DNA of 64,000 nucleotides from Echria macrotheca (GCA_030411725.1 MU839828.1:1178001-1242000), one strand, 5' to 3'; positions 42,884-56,189 are shown, numbered from the stretch's first letter. Numbers and translations: made by a program. Notes: generated by a model from the letters alone, not told the origin.

Positions 42884-43696
42884 ACGAGCTTACGACGAGG
42901 TGCTGTTGTAGTAAGGGGGTCTCGATTGCATTAGGTTAGGCGTTCCGGGTCGTTGATGGGTTGTTAGTCTTGGCTCATTCGACCAACAGTTCGGTCCAGA
43001 AGGGCGCCAAGGGGAGGTCCTCTAGATAAAATGCTTCGATGAATCCTACAGAAAGTTAAACGTCAATTATTTGTTGGGTCGTAAATACGGTGACGCTCCT
43101 GGTTATGTGATAGCATGGTGCTTTGTAATTCTCAACAACAAACACGCCGTTCTGCTCTCAAAGACAGCTGCTTTTCAGGGCCTTATCCGGTGGAGCAAAG
43201 TGGGTGCCGAAACAACAGAAGTTGATCCCGCCAAAAATTTCAGACGTCGGGGAGGGGTTAGGCGGGGCAGGTGGGGTCCAACCCTGCCGGGTTACCCTGA
43301 ATAAGCCTAGCACGGTTAATGATTTGCCGACGATCAGAACGAAATGCCCGCCAGAGCATTGCTTTTCTCCCATCCCACAGCTTTCTCTCCCCTTCCTCTG
43401 AACTCTGTCCTGCCCTCCCTCTCCTGTCCTCCTTGACTCCGACAGCTCCCCGACGCCCTCGAAGATCAGATTATTTTCACAAAGGTAAGAGTCTTCCACA
43501 CTTGCCTTCTATTTCCCGTGGAGCTGTTGTTCTCTCCCAATTGCGGGGCTTGCCGTTGGTGGGCAAACAGGCGGTGAAATCTCTCTTTACCCCGCCTCCC
43601 CATCCAAACGGCAGGTTTTCTCAGAGCAAACCACCGAACTCAGTTGCTCAACTACAATTCTGACCAGCGGGAACGTCCAGTATAGCATTGATCAAG
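42884..43696. other. Intergenic and SAH hydrolase leader
   Basis: Holds the eIF3h terminator and SAHH promoter. A GTAAGAGTCTTCC donor near 43484 and a CTGACCAG acceptor near 43670 suggest a 5'UTR intron in the SAHH transcript. Confidence 0.45.
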
Positions 43697-45147
43697 ATGG
43701 CCGCACCCGCCCACAAGTTCAAGGTCGCCGACCTGTCCCTCGCTGCCTTCGGGCGCAAGGAGATCACCCTCGCCGAGAATGAGATGCCCGGTCTGATGGC
43801 CACCCGGAGGAAGTACGCCGACGACCAACCCTTGAAGGGTGCTCGCATTGCTGGGTGTCTGCACATGACAATCCAGACGGCCGTGTTGATTGAGACGCTT
43901 ACTGCTCTCGGCGCTGAGGTGACCTGGTCATCGTGCAACATTTTCAGCACGCAGGATCACGCTGCCGCGGCTATTGCTGCTGCCGGTGTCCCTGTTTTTG
44001 CCTGGAAGGGCGAGACTGAGGAGGAGTATAACTGGTGCTTGGAGCAGCAACTCGTTGCCTTCAAGGACAACAAGAAGCTCAACCTCATCCTGGATGATGG
44101 CGGCGACCTCACCCACCTCGTCCACACCAAGTACCCGGAGATGCTCAAGGACTGCTATGGTGTTTCCGAGGAGACCACCACTGGTGTCCACCACCTTTAC
44201 CGCATGCTGAAGAATGGCGAACTCCTTGTGCCTTCTATCAATGTCAACGACTCGGTCACCAAGTCCAAGTTCGACAACCTCTACGGCTGCCGCGAGTCGC
44301 TGATTGACGGCATCAAGCGCGCCACCGACGTGATGATTGCTGGAAAGATCGCTGTCGTCGCCGGCTTCGGTGATGTCGGCAAGGGGTGCGCTCTTGCTCT
44401 GCAGGGCATGGGTGCCCGCGTCCTCATCACTGAGATTGATCCCATCAATGCTCTGCAAGCCGCCATGGCCGGCTTCCAGGTTACTACCATGGACAAGGCT
44501 GCTCAGATTGGCCAGATTTTCGTCACCACCACCGGCTGCCGTGACATTCTTGTTGGCAAGCACTTCGAGGCTATGCCCAACGACGCCATTGTTTGCAGTA
44601 AGTTACTCTGTCATCCACATGCCCACAACATGCGCTGAACTCTTCCAGACATTGGCCACTTCGATGTTGAGATCGACGTCGCATGGCTCAAGGCCAACGC
44701 CGAGTCCGTGCAGAACATCAAGCCCCAGGTTGACCGCTTCCTCATGAAGAGCGGACGCCACATCATCCTGCTGGCTGAGGGCCGTCTTGTAAACCTCGGC
44801 TGTGCTACCGGCCACAGCTCGTTCGTCATGTCCTGCAGCTTCACCAACCAGGTTCTTGCGCAGATCATGCTGTACAAGAACGAGGACGCCGAGTTTCAGA
44901 AGAAGTACGTCGAGTTTGCCAAGAGCGGCAAGCTCGAGAAGGGTGTCTACGTCCTTCCCAAGATCCTCGACGAGGAGGTTGCCCGTCTCCACCTCGAGCA
45001 CGTCAATGTCGAGCTTACCACCCTCAGCGACGTGCAGGCTGAGTACCTTGGCCTGCCCGTCGAGGGTCCATTCAAGAGCGATCAGTATGTTCCCCAATCA
45101 TTGCTCGAAATGGTCCTCGCTAACATTTTGCTAGCTATCGCTACTAA
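43697..45147 (+). CDS. SAH1: S-adenosyl-L-homocysteine hydrolase
   Basis: Exons 43697-44597, 44649-45084 and 45135-45147 give 449 aa, the usual length. Substrate-site motifs are CLHMTIQTAVLIETLTALGA, SSCNIFSTQDHAAAAIAAAG, LILDDGGDLTHLVHTKYPE and NVNDSVTKSKFDNLYGCRES; NAD binding is by VVAGFGDVGKGCA; the C-terminal GHSSFVMSCSFTNQ and the final HYRY are canonical. It cleaves S-adenosylhomocysteine to adenosine and homocysteine, relieving product inhibition of methyltransferases, as a cytosolic tetramer. The last coding exon is only 13 nt and encodes just YRY plus part of His; reading through the preceding intron gives a wrong tail, so the exon is well supported. Confidence 0.97.
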
Positions 45148-45808
45148 TTTTCCACAATGTGGGACAAGATTCCGGGGTGATGTACAGATCGGATTCAACA
45201 ATCTGGATCTAGAGCGAGGGAGAGCATTATGCCTCACCTGGTGAGGATATAGGGCGATGGGCTCAAGGGTTTTTCAACAGGCATGGTTGCATCATAAAGG
45301 TTGGGACTGGGTAAAACGGAGATGGGTCTGGTACACATTTTCAACAAAAGTACGGCGTTGGCATTGGCTCATGATATCCCACACCGACCTCACGGAATAC
45401 GGCGTTTTTAACAAGCTGGTTGGTCATTGATGCGAGAACTGCTGTTTTGTGAGCAGGAGACTTGATATAGTGAACGGCCCGTCAACCGAGGCCGGTAGTT
45501 TTAGAGGGACCGTAGATGGTCCATGTCTATGTACAAATGGACCGGCTGCATACCTTTCTTTCGGCCCCGCCTTGGTGATGACCAAAGTTTTCGCTTGCAC
45601 ACTATTGTCTCGTAATTTCTCCCAGCACGATGCGCTGGTAGAGGGAACACTACCTCAGCCAGAACGTTTTCAGAGGAGAATCTTAGAAGTCTATCATTTT
45701 TTTTTGGCAATTGAGAGATACAGAACATTCATTTTACCTTGTCTCCCCTGCCCAAAAGCTGTCCCCTAAAATCTATTTGCCTGAAGATCGTCTTGGGAGG
45801 GACTGTCC
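45148..45808. other. Intergenic, no gene seen
   Basis: Convergent 3' regions of the SAH hydrolase and dehydrogenase genes. Confidence 0.5.
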
Positions 45809-47045
45809 TCACATGTTCTGTTGCTCTGGTACGATGCTGCGTAGAACACCGGATTTGACCGCCTTGACTACATTATCAAGAGCCCACTCCTCCATTTTCC
45901 TTTCCGTCTCTGACGTATATGTTCCCATATGAGGAAGCAACATGCACCGGTCGTTCTTGATCAGGCCAGGATGCACACTCGGTTCGTCCTCATAGACGTC
46001 AAGCCCTGCGGAGCTGACCTGTCCCTGGTCGAGGGCGTTGACAAGAGCCACTTCGTCGATAACGGCTCCACGTGCGGTGTTGATGATCACGACGCCCTTC
46101 TTCATCTTCCTAAACTCGGCCTCCGAGATGATGTGTCGCGTGGTTTCCTGCCCTGTCAGCCACAGCACCCAGGAGTGAACGAGCAATAGGAGTGACCACG
46201 GGGACTTACATTCAGTCGAAGGTTCAAACTGATGATATCGCTTTCGGCCAGGAGCGTGTCAAAGTCCACGTATGTGGCCCCGAGCCTCTCCTCTTCAGCA
46301 ACACTCAGCCGGTTGGGCTTGAAATACCGTATCTGGAGGCCAAAATGGCGCGCCTTGGCTGCCATGTTCTGGCCAATACCTCCGAACCCGACAAACCCCA
46401 GAATTTTACCACGGGGATCGTGGCCCAACTCAGGGGGCGGAGAACCACGCCACTCTCCGCGTCGCAGCGTGAACAAGCATGAGTTGAAGTTGCGCAATGC
46501 CCCGAGCAGCAGGAAGATGCCTGTGTCAGCGGTGGCGTCGTCCACTGCTGACGGCGTGTTGGATACGCGGATTCCCCGCTCCGTGCAAGCCGGGACATCG
46601 ATCTGGTCGTAGCCGGCGCCGCAATGGCAGATGAAGCGAAGGGAATTCGGCAGTGCGTCCAGTACGGTGGCATCGAAAGGGCCAGTGATGGAGAAGCTGT
46701 CAAAGTTCCGGTAGGCTACCTTGCAACCGTCGAAGGCGCCGGACCGAGACTCGGCCAGGAAATCGTCACGATTGGTGGACTTTGGGGTGACGATCGTGAC
46801 ACTTTTGGTCAACGCCTCGAAGGCCGCATGAGCCCTGGAAAACACGACAAGAGCATTAGCGTCGAGTGTAGGCTTGGGCTAACCACCAAGATTGCTCTTC
46901 GGGAAGGCATCGTCAACACCTCCTTCGCAAGGAATACCCACAACTCAATCTTGCCTAGAAGAAGCACCTTGGGCGGACTCGCTGCAGAGGCGCGGCCGTT
47001 CGGAACTGTGGCTTCCATGCTCTCACCGCCATCTCTCGGGGCCAT
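45809..47045 (-). CDS. D-isomer-specific 2-hydroxyacid dehydrogenase (GRHPR-like)
   Basis: Minus-strand exons 47045-46942, 46834-46210 and 46147-45809 give 355 aa. The catalytic domain has FICHCGAGYDQIDVPACTER; the Rossmann domain has ILGFVGFGGIGQNMAAKARH with the GxGxxG dinucleotide loop; active-site residues appear in VIINTARGAVIDE (Arg), DVYEDEP (Glu) and LLPHMGTYTSETE (His). The protein should reduce glyoxylate or hydroxypyruvate with NAD(P)H, or act on a related 2-keto acid. Exon 1 uses the donor GTGGGT so that KIEL joins AHAAFEAL. Exon 3 uses the second of two nearby AG acceptors. The start could also be 47018 (MEATVPNG). Confidence 0.9.
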
Positions 47046-48192
47046 CGTATCTAGGATCAAGTGAACCTGTACTCGGAGGCTGCTGGGCTGAACGAGTTTT
47101 CTGGCGATTATGGCTAGACTCGACTTGAAATCGACCGGGACGCCTGTGCTTGAACACAATGAGGACGGTAGTGCTGTTTGCACACGAGTTGAAGGAGTGA
47201 GTCGTCGGTTCGTGGCGATCTCTGTGACGTTATGTGTGGGCTATCCAATGGGGAAAGAGCGAGCCTGGTTTAAGCAGGAAGCATGGAATGATTAGATCTA
47301 GGAAGAACAGGAACATGCTTCCACCCGAGATAAGCAGTGTCATCGTCGAGGAACACAAAAAGCTAGATAAGGCAGCCACCCTGCTCGTTCTTTCTCTCCA
47401 TCGGGAACTGCAGGTTCGGGCCCGACACAGGAGCTTGGGTGAGGGGGCTTCGGATCGGAGCCGGGTTCTGTGGAGCCTGCCCCGATATAGGAGAGCGCGG
47501 CTTGCTTTCCGCCAGACCATCTGGTTATATCAATTCTTTCTTGTTAACCTTGTCTGAGGGCCTCGCCCAAGTGGTATCCTCATCCCCACGACCCCCAGTG
47601 CCTCTCCCACCGCACCGACAACCTTGAAAGCTTTGCTCGCATCATCCGCAGTACATCATCAGTTAGGCAATGCTGTCGCGATACTAGTACACAATGGTCA
47701 TGCCCAACAACTCTAGAAGCCGCGAGTTAGAAACCGCTGGCAACGTGATTAAGACAGAAAGAAATGAGACAGGAACCCGATGCCTGCCACAATGCAGCAA
47801 ACCCCCAATTTTGTAACCGCCATTCCAAATGCACCGTAAACATCCCTTCGACCTGCCGTCTCCCCAGCCAGCCCTTGGCAAAGAAAAACAGCCACCCGCA
47901 ACTCGGCCCATAAGCGGAGGCCCTAAACGACTTTCTCAGCTCCCTCTCGAAATGCAAATGCCCATAGGAAATGGAAATTATTGTTACACTGGGATGAGTA
48001 TGATTCTAGGGAAAAACAAGGAGGTAGAAAGATACCGCGATCTTGACGCCGCAGAAAAAAGGGCCAAGTGATTGTTCACCGCGGTCCGCGCTCAGCTTCT
48101 GCTCCACACCGTGGTGAGAAGCCCCCAACACCCAACAGCCGCGTGTCGAGACCGGAGGTGGTAATGCCGTTTGATCGACTGGATTGCCGGTT
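47046..48192. other. Intergenic, no gene seen
   Basis: About 1.1 kb between the dehydrogenase promoter and the 3' end of the transcription factor. No coding signal. Confidence 0.5.
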
Positions 48193-50994
48193 CTAAACAT
48201 CTTGGTCGCGCAGGTTGGCGTTAACCCCCGGTCGAACAAATGCTCGGTAGGCAACGTCAGCTAGCCTGCGCACGACATTGGTAGTGCCGCCCGTCGAAGC
48301 CGCCTCTTCCCTGATGAGCCGCGTTGCCACCGCCAGCTTGCTGCGTGCATCCGACTCGACGAGGCGGATGGGGATGGTTTGCTCGTTGTCCAAAGCATCC
48401 CATTTCGGTGTATACTCGCGAAGCACGGCGATACTGTAGAGAACATCGCGGTTCTCTCGGCCATCGAGGAGAGAGCGCATAAGCCCAAGGTAGTGTTCTC
48501 GCGCCTCCACATCGACCGAGGCTGCCGAAGAGCGCCCCTGTTGGAGATACTCCGCCATAAAATACCAGAATTCGAGCTCGTGCTTCCGGGCTACAGTGAT
48601 ATCGCCTGTAGCATGCGGTGAAAGGGGGTTGTTTGGGAGTGTGTCGCCGGAAACTAGGGCCTCGAAAATCCCGACGCGGGAGAACGCCTCGAATGCATCG
48701 TCCTCGACTACAGCTGTGGAACCATGTCCGTGGGCCACATTCGCGGGAAGAACTGATGCTGGCAGACGGGCAAGGGCCCAGACCAACGAGGTTTCCAGGT
48801 GGCTAGGATACGCAAGGTCGGTTGAGGCGCTGCTTTTCACGTTGCCAATGCTTTGGATGAAAGATGCGAAAAGGGTGATTAGTTGTTGATTACGGTGGAT
48901 AGCGGCAATGGGATTCGAGGCATCGGACTGGCCATCCCTGGGCTCGTACCACTTCGATTCAAAGAAGAGCGTCAGACCTGGAACGTAGACTTCGTTGTAC
49001 AATTGAGCGATTTCATCCAGAACCACGGCTGAAGGTGGCGATGAGCTTGGGGTTAGGGGGGTTACGCCCCCCAAGGCTATCAACTCATCGACTTTCATCT
49101 TCTTTGCTAGACAACTCTAATTAGCAAAGATACACTCCAATGAGGATCCGTGCTCCCTTCGCCGGAGCCGTCGGCTTGGAAGGGCTAAGGAACGGAGGTG
49201 TCACCTTTGGAATAATGTTTGCCGGCGTCGTCTTCTCCGTCAGCTTTGGGCTGTCGATATTGTGATGACGACTCGACAGCTGTCGATAGTTCTGGCCCCT
49301 GCAACGCCGGGTCGATGGCAGCCGAATAGTCGAAACCTGATTCTGTTTTTACACTCTGGGCGGTCGACGAAACAGGGGAATCAAAGGTGACACTTGATGG
49401 AACCGAAGGCGGGTATGAGCTCGGTACTACCTGGGGTTGCGAGGGATAGGTATTTGAAGCCGATGATTGTAAAGTCGGCGTCGATGTAAGGGTCGTAGGT
49501 GGTGCTGCGGTCTGGTTATTCGGGGCTGGCTGAATAGCTGTAGGGCCCTGTTGCTGTTTGAAGATGGGGTCGTAGCCCAAGCATTCGCGCTTCGATTTCT
49601 TGCAATTGTTGCATGTGGGATGCGCCTCATCGCACTACAGCAAACTTGTTAGACAACGGAACGTTAAGAGACAAGAAAACGTTTTCACGACAGAAATTTG
49701 AAGCGATCGTTTTCTCATAGCCATGCGGTTGCGGGGAGTGCGCGGGAAATTTTGGATCCTGCCAGCTCAGACCAGGAAGACTCGGAGTAATGCGGCAGGA
49801 TGATGGCTGGCGTCTCGCTTCGGCGGAAGCTCCCAAGCGTCAAGCGTCGTGGCTGCCCATGCCATCTCAAGCGAACCCATTTGTTGATCCGAGCAATCGG
49901 ATTCGCTTTTCCCACTCCCGATCACCGATGACTTTTTTTTCCTTCCAAATTCCTGAGCCAACCCCCCAAAAAAGGTGCCGGTACTGCCATCATCCAACAC
50001 CGAGCGCGGACAGGCCAACCAAGAAAAGAACCAAAGAAGAGAAGAGTGGTGTTACTGACCTTAATTCTCCGTTTACGGCAGGTCAGACATCCTGTTTTCG
50101 TCCGTCGCTTGATTTCCTGTCAGGCCAAAAATGCCATCGTCAGCACTCCAGCCGATGATGTGCAACAGGTGGGAAGCTGCATTGTACCGGTACCTTCTTG
50201 TGCCTTCCTCCGCTTAGGGCAATCCGTGGATCGGCCATCCCCGGAGCGATGGTATAGCGTAACGCGTTAGGATCTGCATGGATGTTGTACGCCGGGTGCG
50301 GAACCGGGTAGTATCCCATCGGTGCTCCTGGGCCGAGAGGACCGGCCATATGGGCTCCCATCGGAATCGCGTGCTGCTGCGGGTGCTGTTGCTGCGAGGG
50401 AACATGGTCGAGCGTCCTCATACTCGGAAGGGCCGTCGGCGTCTGTCGGTAAGGGTCCGTCGGCGGCCCTGGCTGGGGAGGGAACGCGTAGTGTGTTGGG
50501 GCCATACCGGCCGGTGGGTATGGTGTTGGGCTCTGGTAGCCCATCGGCTGGCGGGGAGGCCCTTGAGGCGGTTGGGCGTTCGACATGGGCGGCGAGGTCG
50601 ACAACGGCGCGTCGCCGTCGTACCGCGTCTCCTGGCGGCTGCCGTGCGTGGCTTCGATCCAGCCCTCGGGGGAAGCGGCGGTCGGCGCGCGATGGCTTAG
50701 ATGCGTGATGTCTGTCGCTGAACCACCATCCAAGGCTCCTTCGTCATCACGGCCGGCAGAGATGTGTCGGGCACCGTTGCCCGCGGGATGCGTGCAGCAG
50801 CTGCTTGTGCTTGCGTCGCCGGGGTACGCGGGCTGTGGTGTCTCTTCGAGGTGCAGCGCTGGCTTCTGCTGCTGCTGCTGCCGCCGACGATGAGTTTTCT
50901 GCTCTGTGCCCGGCGAGGCGTGCAACTCGACGGAACTCGAGTCCAAATGCTCAGGCTGTGGTCGAGACTTGGACGACTCGGAGGGTTGTGCCAT
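48193..50994 (-). CDS. Zn2Cys6 fungal transcription factor
   Basis: Minus-strand exons 50994-50194, 50116-50060, 49634-49205 and 49106-48193 give 733 aa. The first 265 residues are low-complexity Pro/Gln/His-rich. The DNA-binding cluster follows as GRHKKEIKRRTKTGCLTCRK, RRIK, CDEAHPTCNNCKKSKRECLG, with all six zinc-binding cysteines. A Ser/Thr/Pro linker leads to an alpha-helical C-terminal region (MKVDELIALGG, LYNEVYVPGLTLFFESKWYE, KHELEFWYFMAEYLQQG) typical of regulators related to fission-yeast Moc3. It should bind DNA in the nucleus. The 425-nt intron at 49635-50059 splits the cluster exactly between RRIK and CDE. The target genes cannot be told. More than 5 kb of DNA without a gene lies upstream. 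Confidence 0.9.
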
Positions 50995-53900
50995 ACTGGG
51001 AATTTAATTAGATTTTTTTTATGGAGCCACGATTCCTGACCAAAAAAAGCGACCAGGGGGAGAGCGACGCGACCCTGAGCCGGGATGTCTGTGTGGATTG
51101 ACCTACCTTGCTGTTGGTGTGGCTGCTTTGAGAAATTCATCAATACCTGTATATTGGCCCAGCGTACTTGCCAGGTGCCGGTGCAGAGTGAAATGCGCGC
51201 TCCCTTTTGCAATGCAGCTGCTGTACCTCTGTCTCCAGCGACTTTCTCGATGCCAGTCCCCTGTCACATGGACCTTAACGAGGCTCTTGGACCCTGGTCG
51301 CTTCTGCGCGATCCCTGGTCTTGTTGAATTCCAGACCGGTACTGGGGCCTGCGCATCGGTGCACCGAAGCTTAACGCGATTTTGCCAGGCGCGATGGCGA
51401 GTCTGGCCGACGAATATTCACTTAACGGTGGCCCAGGTCTAAACAGCCTGTTTCGCCTCCCCGGGCGGCCAGGGTTGGCCACGGCGATAATGCTGTGGAT
51501 CTTATTCTTCGAAGCGCGGCAGAGGCATGAATTAACGCCTTTAATGAAGTCGGTGCCATGCACCCAGGACTGCCGACAAGCAGGGGCACCGAGGACAGCG
51601 GCGGGTGATGTGGCTCTCCCAGGAAAACGATCGGTGGAAGATGCGCAGTGGAAAATAACGTTCAACCAACGAGAGCAGAGGGTGTGTTTGTGCGTACCTG
51701 CCTCACCTGCCCGTCTCGGCTCATTTTCTGGGTACCTTAACGACCTTCTCTCCTTAGTCAGGGTGGGGTCCACCAGGCGCAGAAACTCAGATCTGGTGGA
51801 TCGCGCCCAGCAAAGCAAAGGGGCAAGACCAGCAGCAAAACGCAGCTGCACCTTCTGATTCGAACTCAAGCGACTGCAACGGGCCCGCATCTATCCCAAA
51901 CTCCAGCTCCCGCTTCTTGCAAGACCATGGCTTTCTCAGAAGAGTTTGACGCCACACCCTCGATTGATGAATCGCCGGCTCGACGAGAGATTTTCCTGCT
52001 ATAAAAACCTCTTACAACGCTAGCCTGGGCTCAGCCACGACACGACGACGTTCGAGACGCCGGGAAATTCGTTCGGAACCCTTGTCATTTGTCAATCAGG
52101 CATGACGTTAACAGGCGAAACTGCACCATGATGAATTCTTGCATGTCGAATCCACCGGCTCGAATCGTTCTCTGCCTCGATGAAGAGACCCGGCGTGTCC
52201 ACGACGGCTCAACAACAGGCTCCTATGCTGATGCTACAATGTGGTCAAAGTGCCTTTCCCTCTTGCATCCTTTTCCTTGCCGCTCATTGGAAGGTGGCAC
52301 CGAGAACCTGCCGCAAGCCAGACAGCAGCGACTGATTTCTCCGCCAAGCACGAGCTTCAGATGGGGGTGTTATCTCAGCTGTTAGATGACGCTGCTTCTC
52401 CTTCCCGATGTCAACACCCCGCTGCTCGATAATCGGAGGGGTTGGGCACACCAGAGTCCGCAGGATATCAGCCGAGGTGTGCTCCAGACCCTTCTGCCAA
52501 GTGCCGTTGCTAGACTAGGGCGGGTTCCTCACGTCGTCAAGACACAGACGGTGCATACCTATGCATGACATCTGCGCCTCGCTGGGATCTGATACGCTTC
52601 CAGCGCTTGCAAGACCAGACGGTGTTCTGCTTGCTCTCCCGGCGCCGTCCTTTCCCCAGTTCGGTCCATTGCCGCGAGCCGCGATGACAGAGGCATCGAG
52701 CACCGCGCCAGCAGCAAGGCCATGCGAGACGGCAAGGACTTTCTCCACCCCCGTCCCACGATGCTTTTATCCCAGATGAGACAGGTAAACATGCAGCGTC
52801 GCTTCTGCCCGGCAGAACAGCCTCGATCCGCTCCCCAGCCAGATCTACATTCGTGTGTCGAGGAGGGTGCGCCGACCAGGTCAAAGCTTCGCTGCCTTCA
52901 GAGTCAGGTACGTACGGAGAATGGGCACGAGGCGCCGGTCCGGGTCGCTCTGGCACATACAAATTTGGCTTTTTTGATATAGCTGACCCCTGTCTCGCCC
53001 CTGCTCGACCTGCCGTGCTGCTGCCCCTGAATTGGAAGATCGTGAAGGTGAGCCGGCCGTGGTTCCGCTGAACGGTCCAAGTGAGCAAACTCGGAGCAAG
53101 CCGCCATCATGTGCAAGAGGACGGCTACAGCCCCGCTTCACATGTTCCCGGGCCGGTGGTCGCTTGGCGTTCGTGATGGTGCGGCCATGCAAGCTGCAGG
53201 CCAAGTTTGCTGTGCCCCATGTTTGCACTTGGTGAACAGATATCTGGACTCGAGAAAGCAAAAAGAATGCCCCGTGGATCAACGGCATCCCGGTCTCGCG
53301 AGCGCAGGATGGGAAGCCGCAGACGGCGTCGCATCGTGGCAGAATTATCCGCCGTTGGGCCGCCTCCATCGTCTTCCCTCAGTGCCTTTGTCGAATGGTC
53401 ACATCCGGCGCGGCCATTTATCCACTACACTCTAGGGCCGATGCGCGCATTGGGGATGCTCCTCTGCTGCTTTCCATCCGCACCCTCCCCCCTTTTCTGG
53501 TCCCGGGTCCGAATTTGAGCGAACTTGGGACACCCGGGCCAACCTGGAAGATGAATTGTAATAAGGCTGGTTGGATGAGGGTCCCGCCTCCAAGCGACAG
53601 ATCCAGGCACCTCGTATACTGGTAGGCAACCTGCAAAGGTCTAGGGGGCAACTGCTGTTGTTTTCTCAAGTCCAACACATGTCATAAAAAACAGGGAGCG
53701 TTGTTCGCAGCAGCCAAATTTGAGGGTTTTGGCTGATTTCAACGTGGTATATTAGCCTCTTCCTGGAATCTGGCCCCCGGACCCCTTTGCCTGCCGCGCC
53801 GATCGCATGTTCTTTTTTGCGCCCCGGTCCCGCCGATGGCACGTCTGGTTGGCCTACTTTTCACCATTTGCATATGCAGAATATGCAATGGTCCAGACAC

Positions 53901-56189
53901 ACTCCCGGGACGCCAGACTGACAGGCAATGGCTGGAGCGAGCGAGCCGCGTTCCTTTCGTCCACTCTTTGGCGCCCGTCGCTGTGGGAGGCTGGGATGAC
54001 GGTGCCGTAGCCGCGATGAGCCTGCATTGTGCCGTTGGCCATGCTCCGCCCGAGCCTGCTGAGGTAAGGTGATTTACCTCTTGGCCGCCAGATCGACCCG
54101 GCTCCACGGGCCGGCCGGATCACCAAGGCCCGGAGCTCTGCTTCCCCCAACGGCCAGCTCTCTCTTGCTGCTACCTCTGACGGAGTCATGAGGCGCGCCG
54201 CATCCTCCCCGGCTTCTTCTGGAAGAACCCAACGGGGCCAGCCGGTCCTCCATCGCCCTCCGCGTTGGGCGCGGGTTACCTTACCAAAAACACCAGCAAC
54301 TAGCGCCATCGCTTCTGAATGAGCGAGCTTCCCAAGGCTGGGGGAGGAGGCTCGCTAACTACGATGCCTGTCCTTGCTCGCCACGAGCCGGGGAGAACTA
54401 AGCGGCACCTACTATAGATTACCGACCGATTCGTGATAACCGATGGTTTATGCACCGCAAATCCTATTGCACCGCTGCCCTCGTCCTGGCTTCGCCTCGA
54501 CTTCGTGTTCCTGACCGGCGCCGGCTCCAGCTCAGTCCTGCGAAGTACTGTCCTCTTCGGGGAATCGCCCGCCGTCCCACCGAGGAATGCCCGGTAAACA
54601 GGGCCGAGAGCCAGGTACGGGTAGTTACCATGCAGTATTTGTTGCTTGACAACATCGGGCAGTTCCCACCCTCCTCTACTTTGCCCCGGAGACCCTGCTT
54701 GAATACACAGGTGTGTTGTTTCTCTCGTTTCCAACCGGGGAGCACCACACGGCTAGTCAAATTTCCTATTGGACTTCGTGTACATCAGCCGAATGAAGAC
54801 AACCTGTCAACTGCGGCTTTGCTAGCCAAACATCCCTCGGCCGGCTGGGTTCGACGTCGATTCACATAAGTCCGCCCGAGCCACAGCGTCGATGTATATT
54901 AAGCATGTAACTCTGTTCTTTGGCCGACGGGACAGGTCAGAGTAACAGGCCGCCGAGAAACATGTCCATCTTGGTCAATTTATGGCGCACGGCATCCTCG
55001 GATGCTTTCCACGGCGTTGGAAGCGCAGAAACCAGATTATCACCTTGAAACATCGACTTGGCTCAAGCAAGAATGACACGCGAGCTGTTCCGGGTGACAT
55101 TGCGGCCTCTCTCCCTCTCGATATTGAGACCAATCTCAGCAGTGCAGAATTAGTGTATTGCCTGCAAAGGTACCGCTTTTATGATGTGCCGAGGGATAAA
55201 ACTTGGCACATAGGAAACTTCAGTACCTACGTATCTGCCGAAATGGCGATTGTCAGCGACGTTGTTGCCGTCCATTGTCGACTCTGAAGACAAAGCGCGG
55301 TACTACGTAGACTGGAAACCATCGAGCCCATCCATCGTTTTCTTGCTCAAGCTGGTTTAAAAATTTGGTATCGGAGCATGCGGATATATGTACTTGTACC
55401 TGACGCAAAGATATATACATACGTTCCGACACCATGAAAGGGGGTGCAAGAAGATGGGAGCCGATAAAACTGTTAATTAAGATAGGGTGTTGGCCAAATC
55501 GTCGAGGGCGAGCCTAAATGAACATGACTCGGAGAGGTTGCAAAGCTGGAAGAAGTGGCGCGAGGCTGAGAACGGTGTTAGACATCGAGAAATCGAGCTC
55601 TCGTATTGTTCCTGGGTGCCTGATTGGGGGGGTCTTTGGTTGGGCCTGCGGCTGATGAAAGGAACGGAAAGAAACAAAGCTCTGTGCACTGGAAACCCTC
55701 TAGAGGTCGAGGTCTTCACACTAAACCCACCACTTGCACCATCCGCCGTATAACAGGCAGTATCTGAGGACTTAGAATTTGCTTAGTTTCGTCGTGGAGA
55801 CGGCTGAGATGTTGTTGGAAGGCGAACCCTGGGAAACGAAAATGCGAGACCTTCGTCTAACTGTCTTGGGTAGAGGGAGCGATAGGGCTCGCTGGCTGTC
55901 GGGAAGTGACGTGCGTGTTTGGTGGGTCTCACCCTGGTGCGGCATCCTTGACGACATGCCGGGACTTGCCGGACCGGTAGCTCAACCGCCCATCATCTTC
56001 TCTCTAGGCATCTTCGACCACCCCATTTTGAGCCAGACGACCTCGCGAGCATCAGCAAATTTCCGAAACATAATCATACACACCTTTGCGCACTCCAACA
56101 AGCTGGCGGGATTTTTGTGGTCCAAACGGGCGGCTGAGGATCGCGAGGAAGCAGAGGTCGCAAGGGTCGCCACCCAGCGACACGACGAC
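50995..56189. other. 5.2-kb region without a recognisable gene
   Basis: GC-rich DNA lying upstream of the transcription factor (minus) and of the Cid2/MIX23-type gene (plus). Many open frames of 60-180 codons exist on both strands, but none has family motifs, signal peptides or a convincing splice pattern. It may be a large regulatory region or a long transcript leader of the regulator. Near 51000 a TTTTTTT run and AATTAGATTTT lie just before its start. Confidence 0.55.

Noticed and set aside
51264..54734. Several 100-200-codon frames on both strands
   Set aside because: Frames overlap one another on opposite strands, have Arg/Ser/Pro-rich shadow composition and lack motifs; high G+C explains their length.
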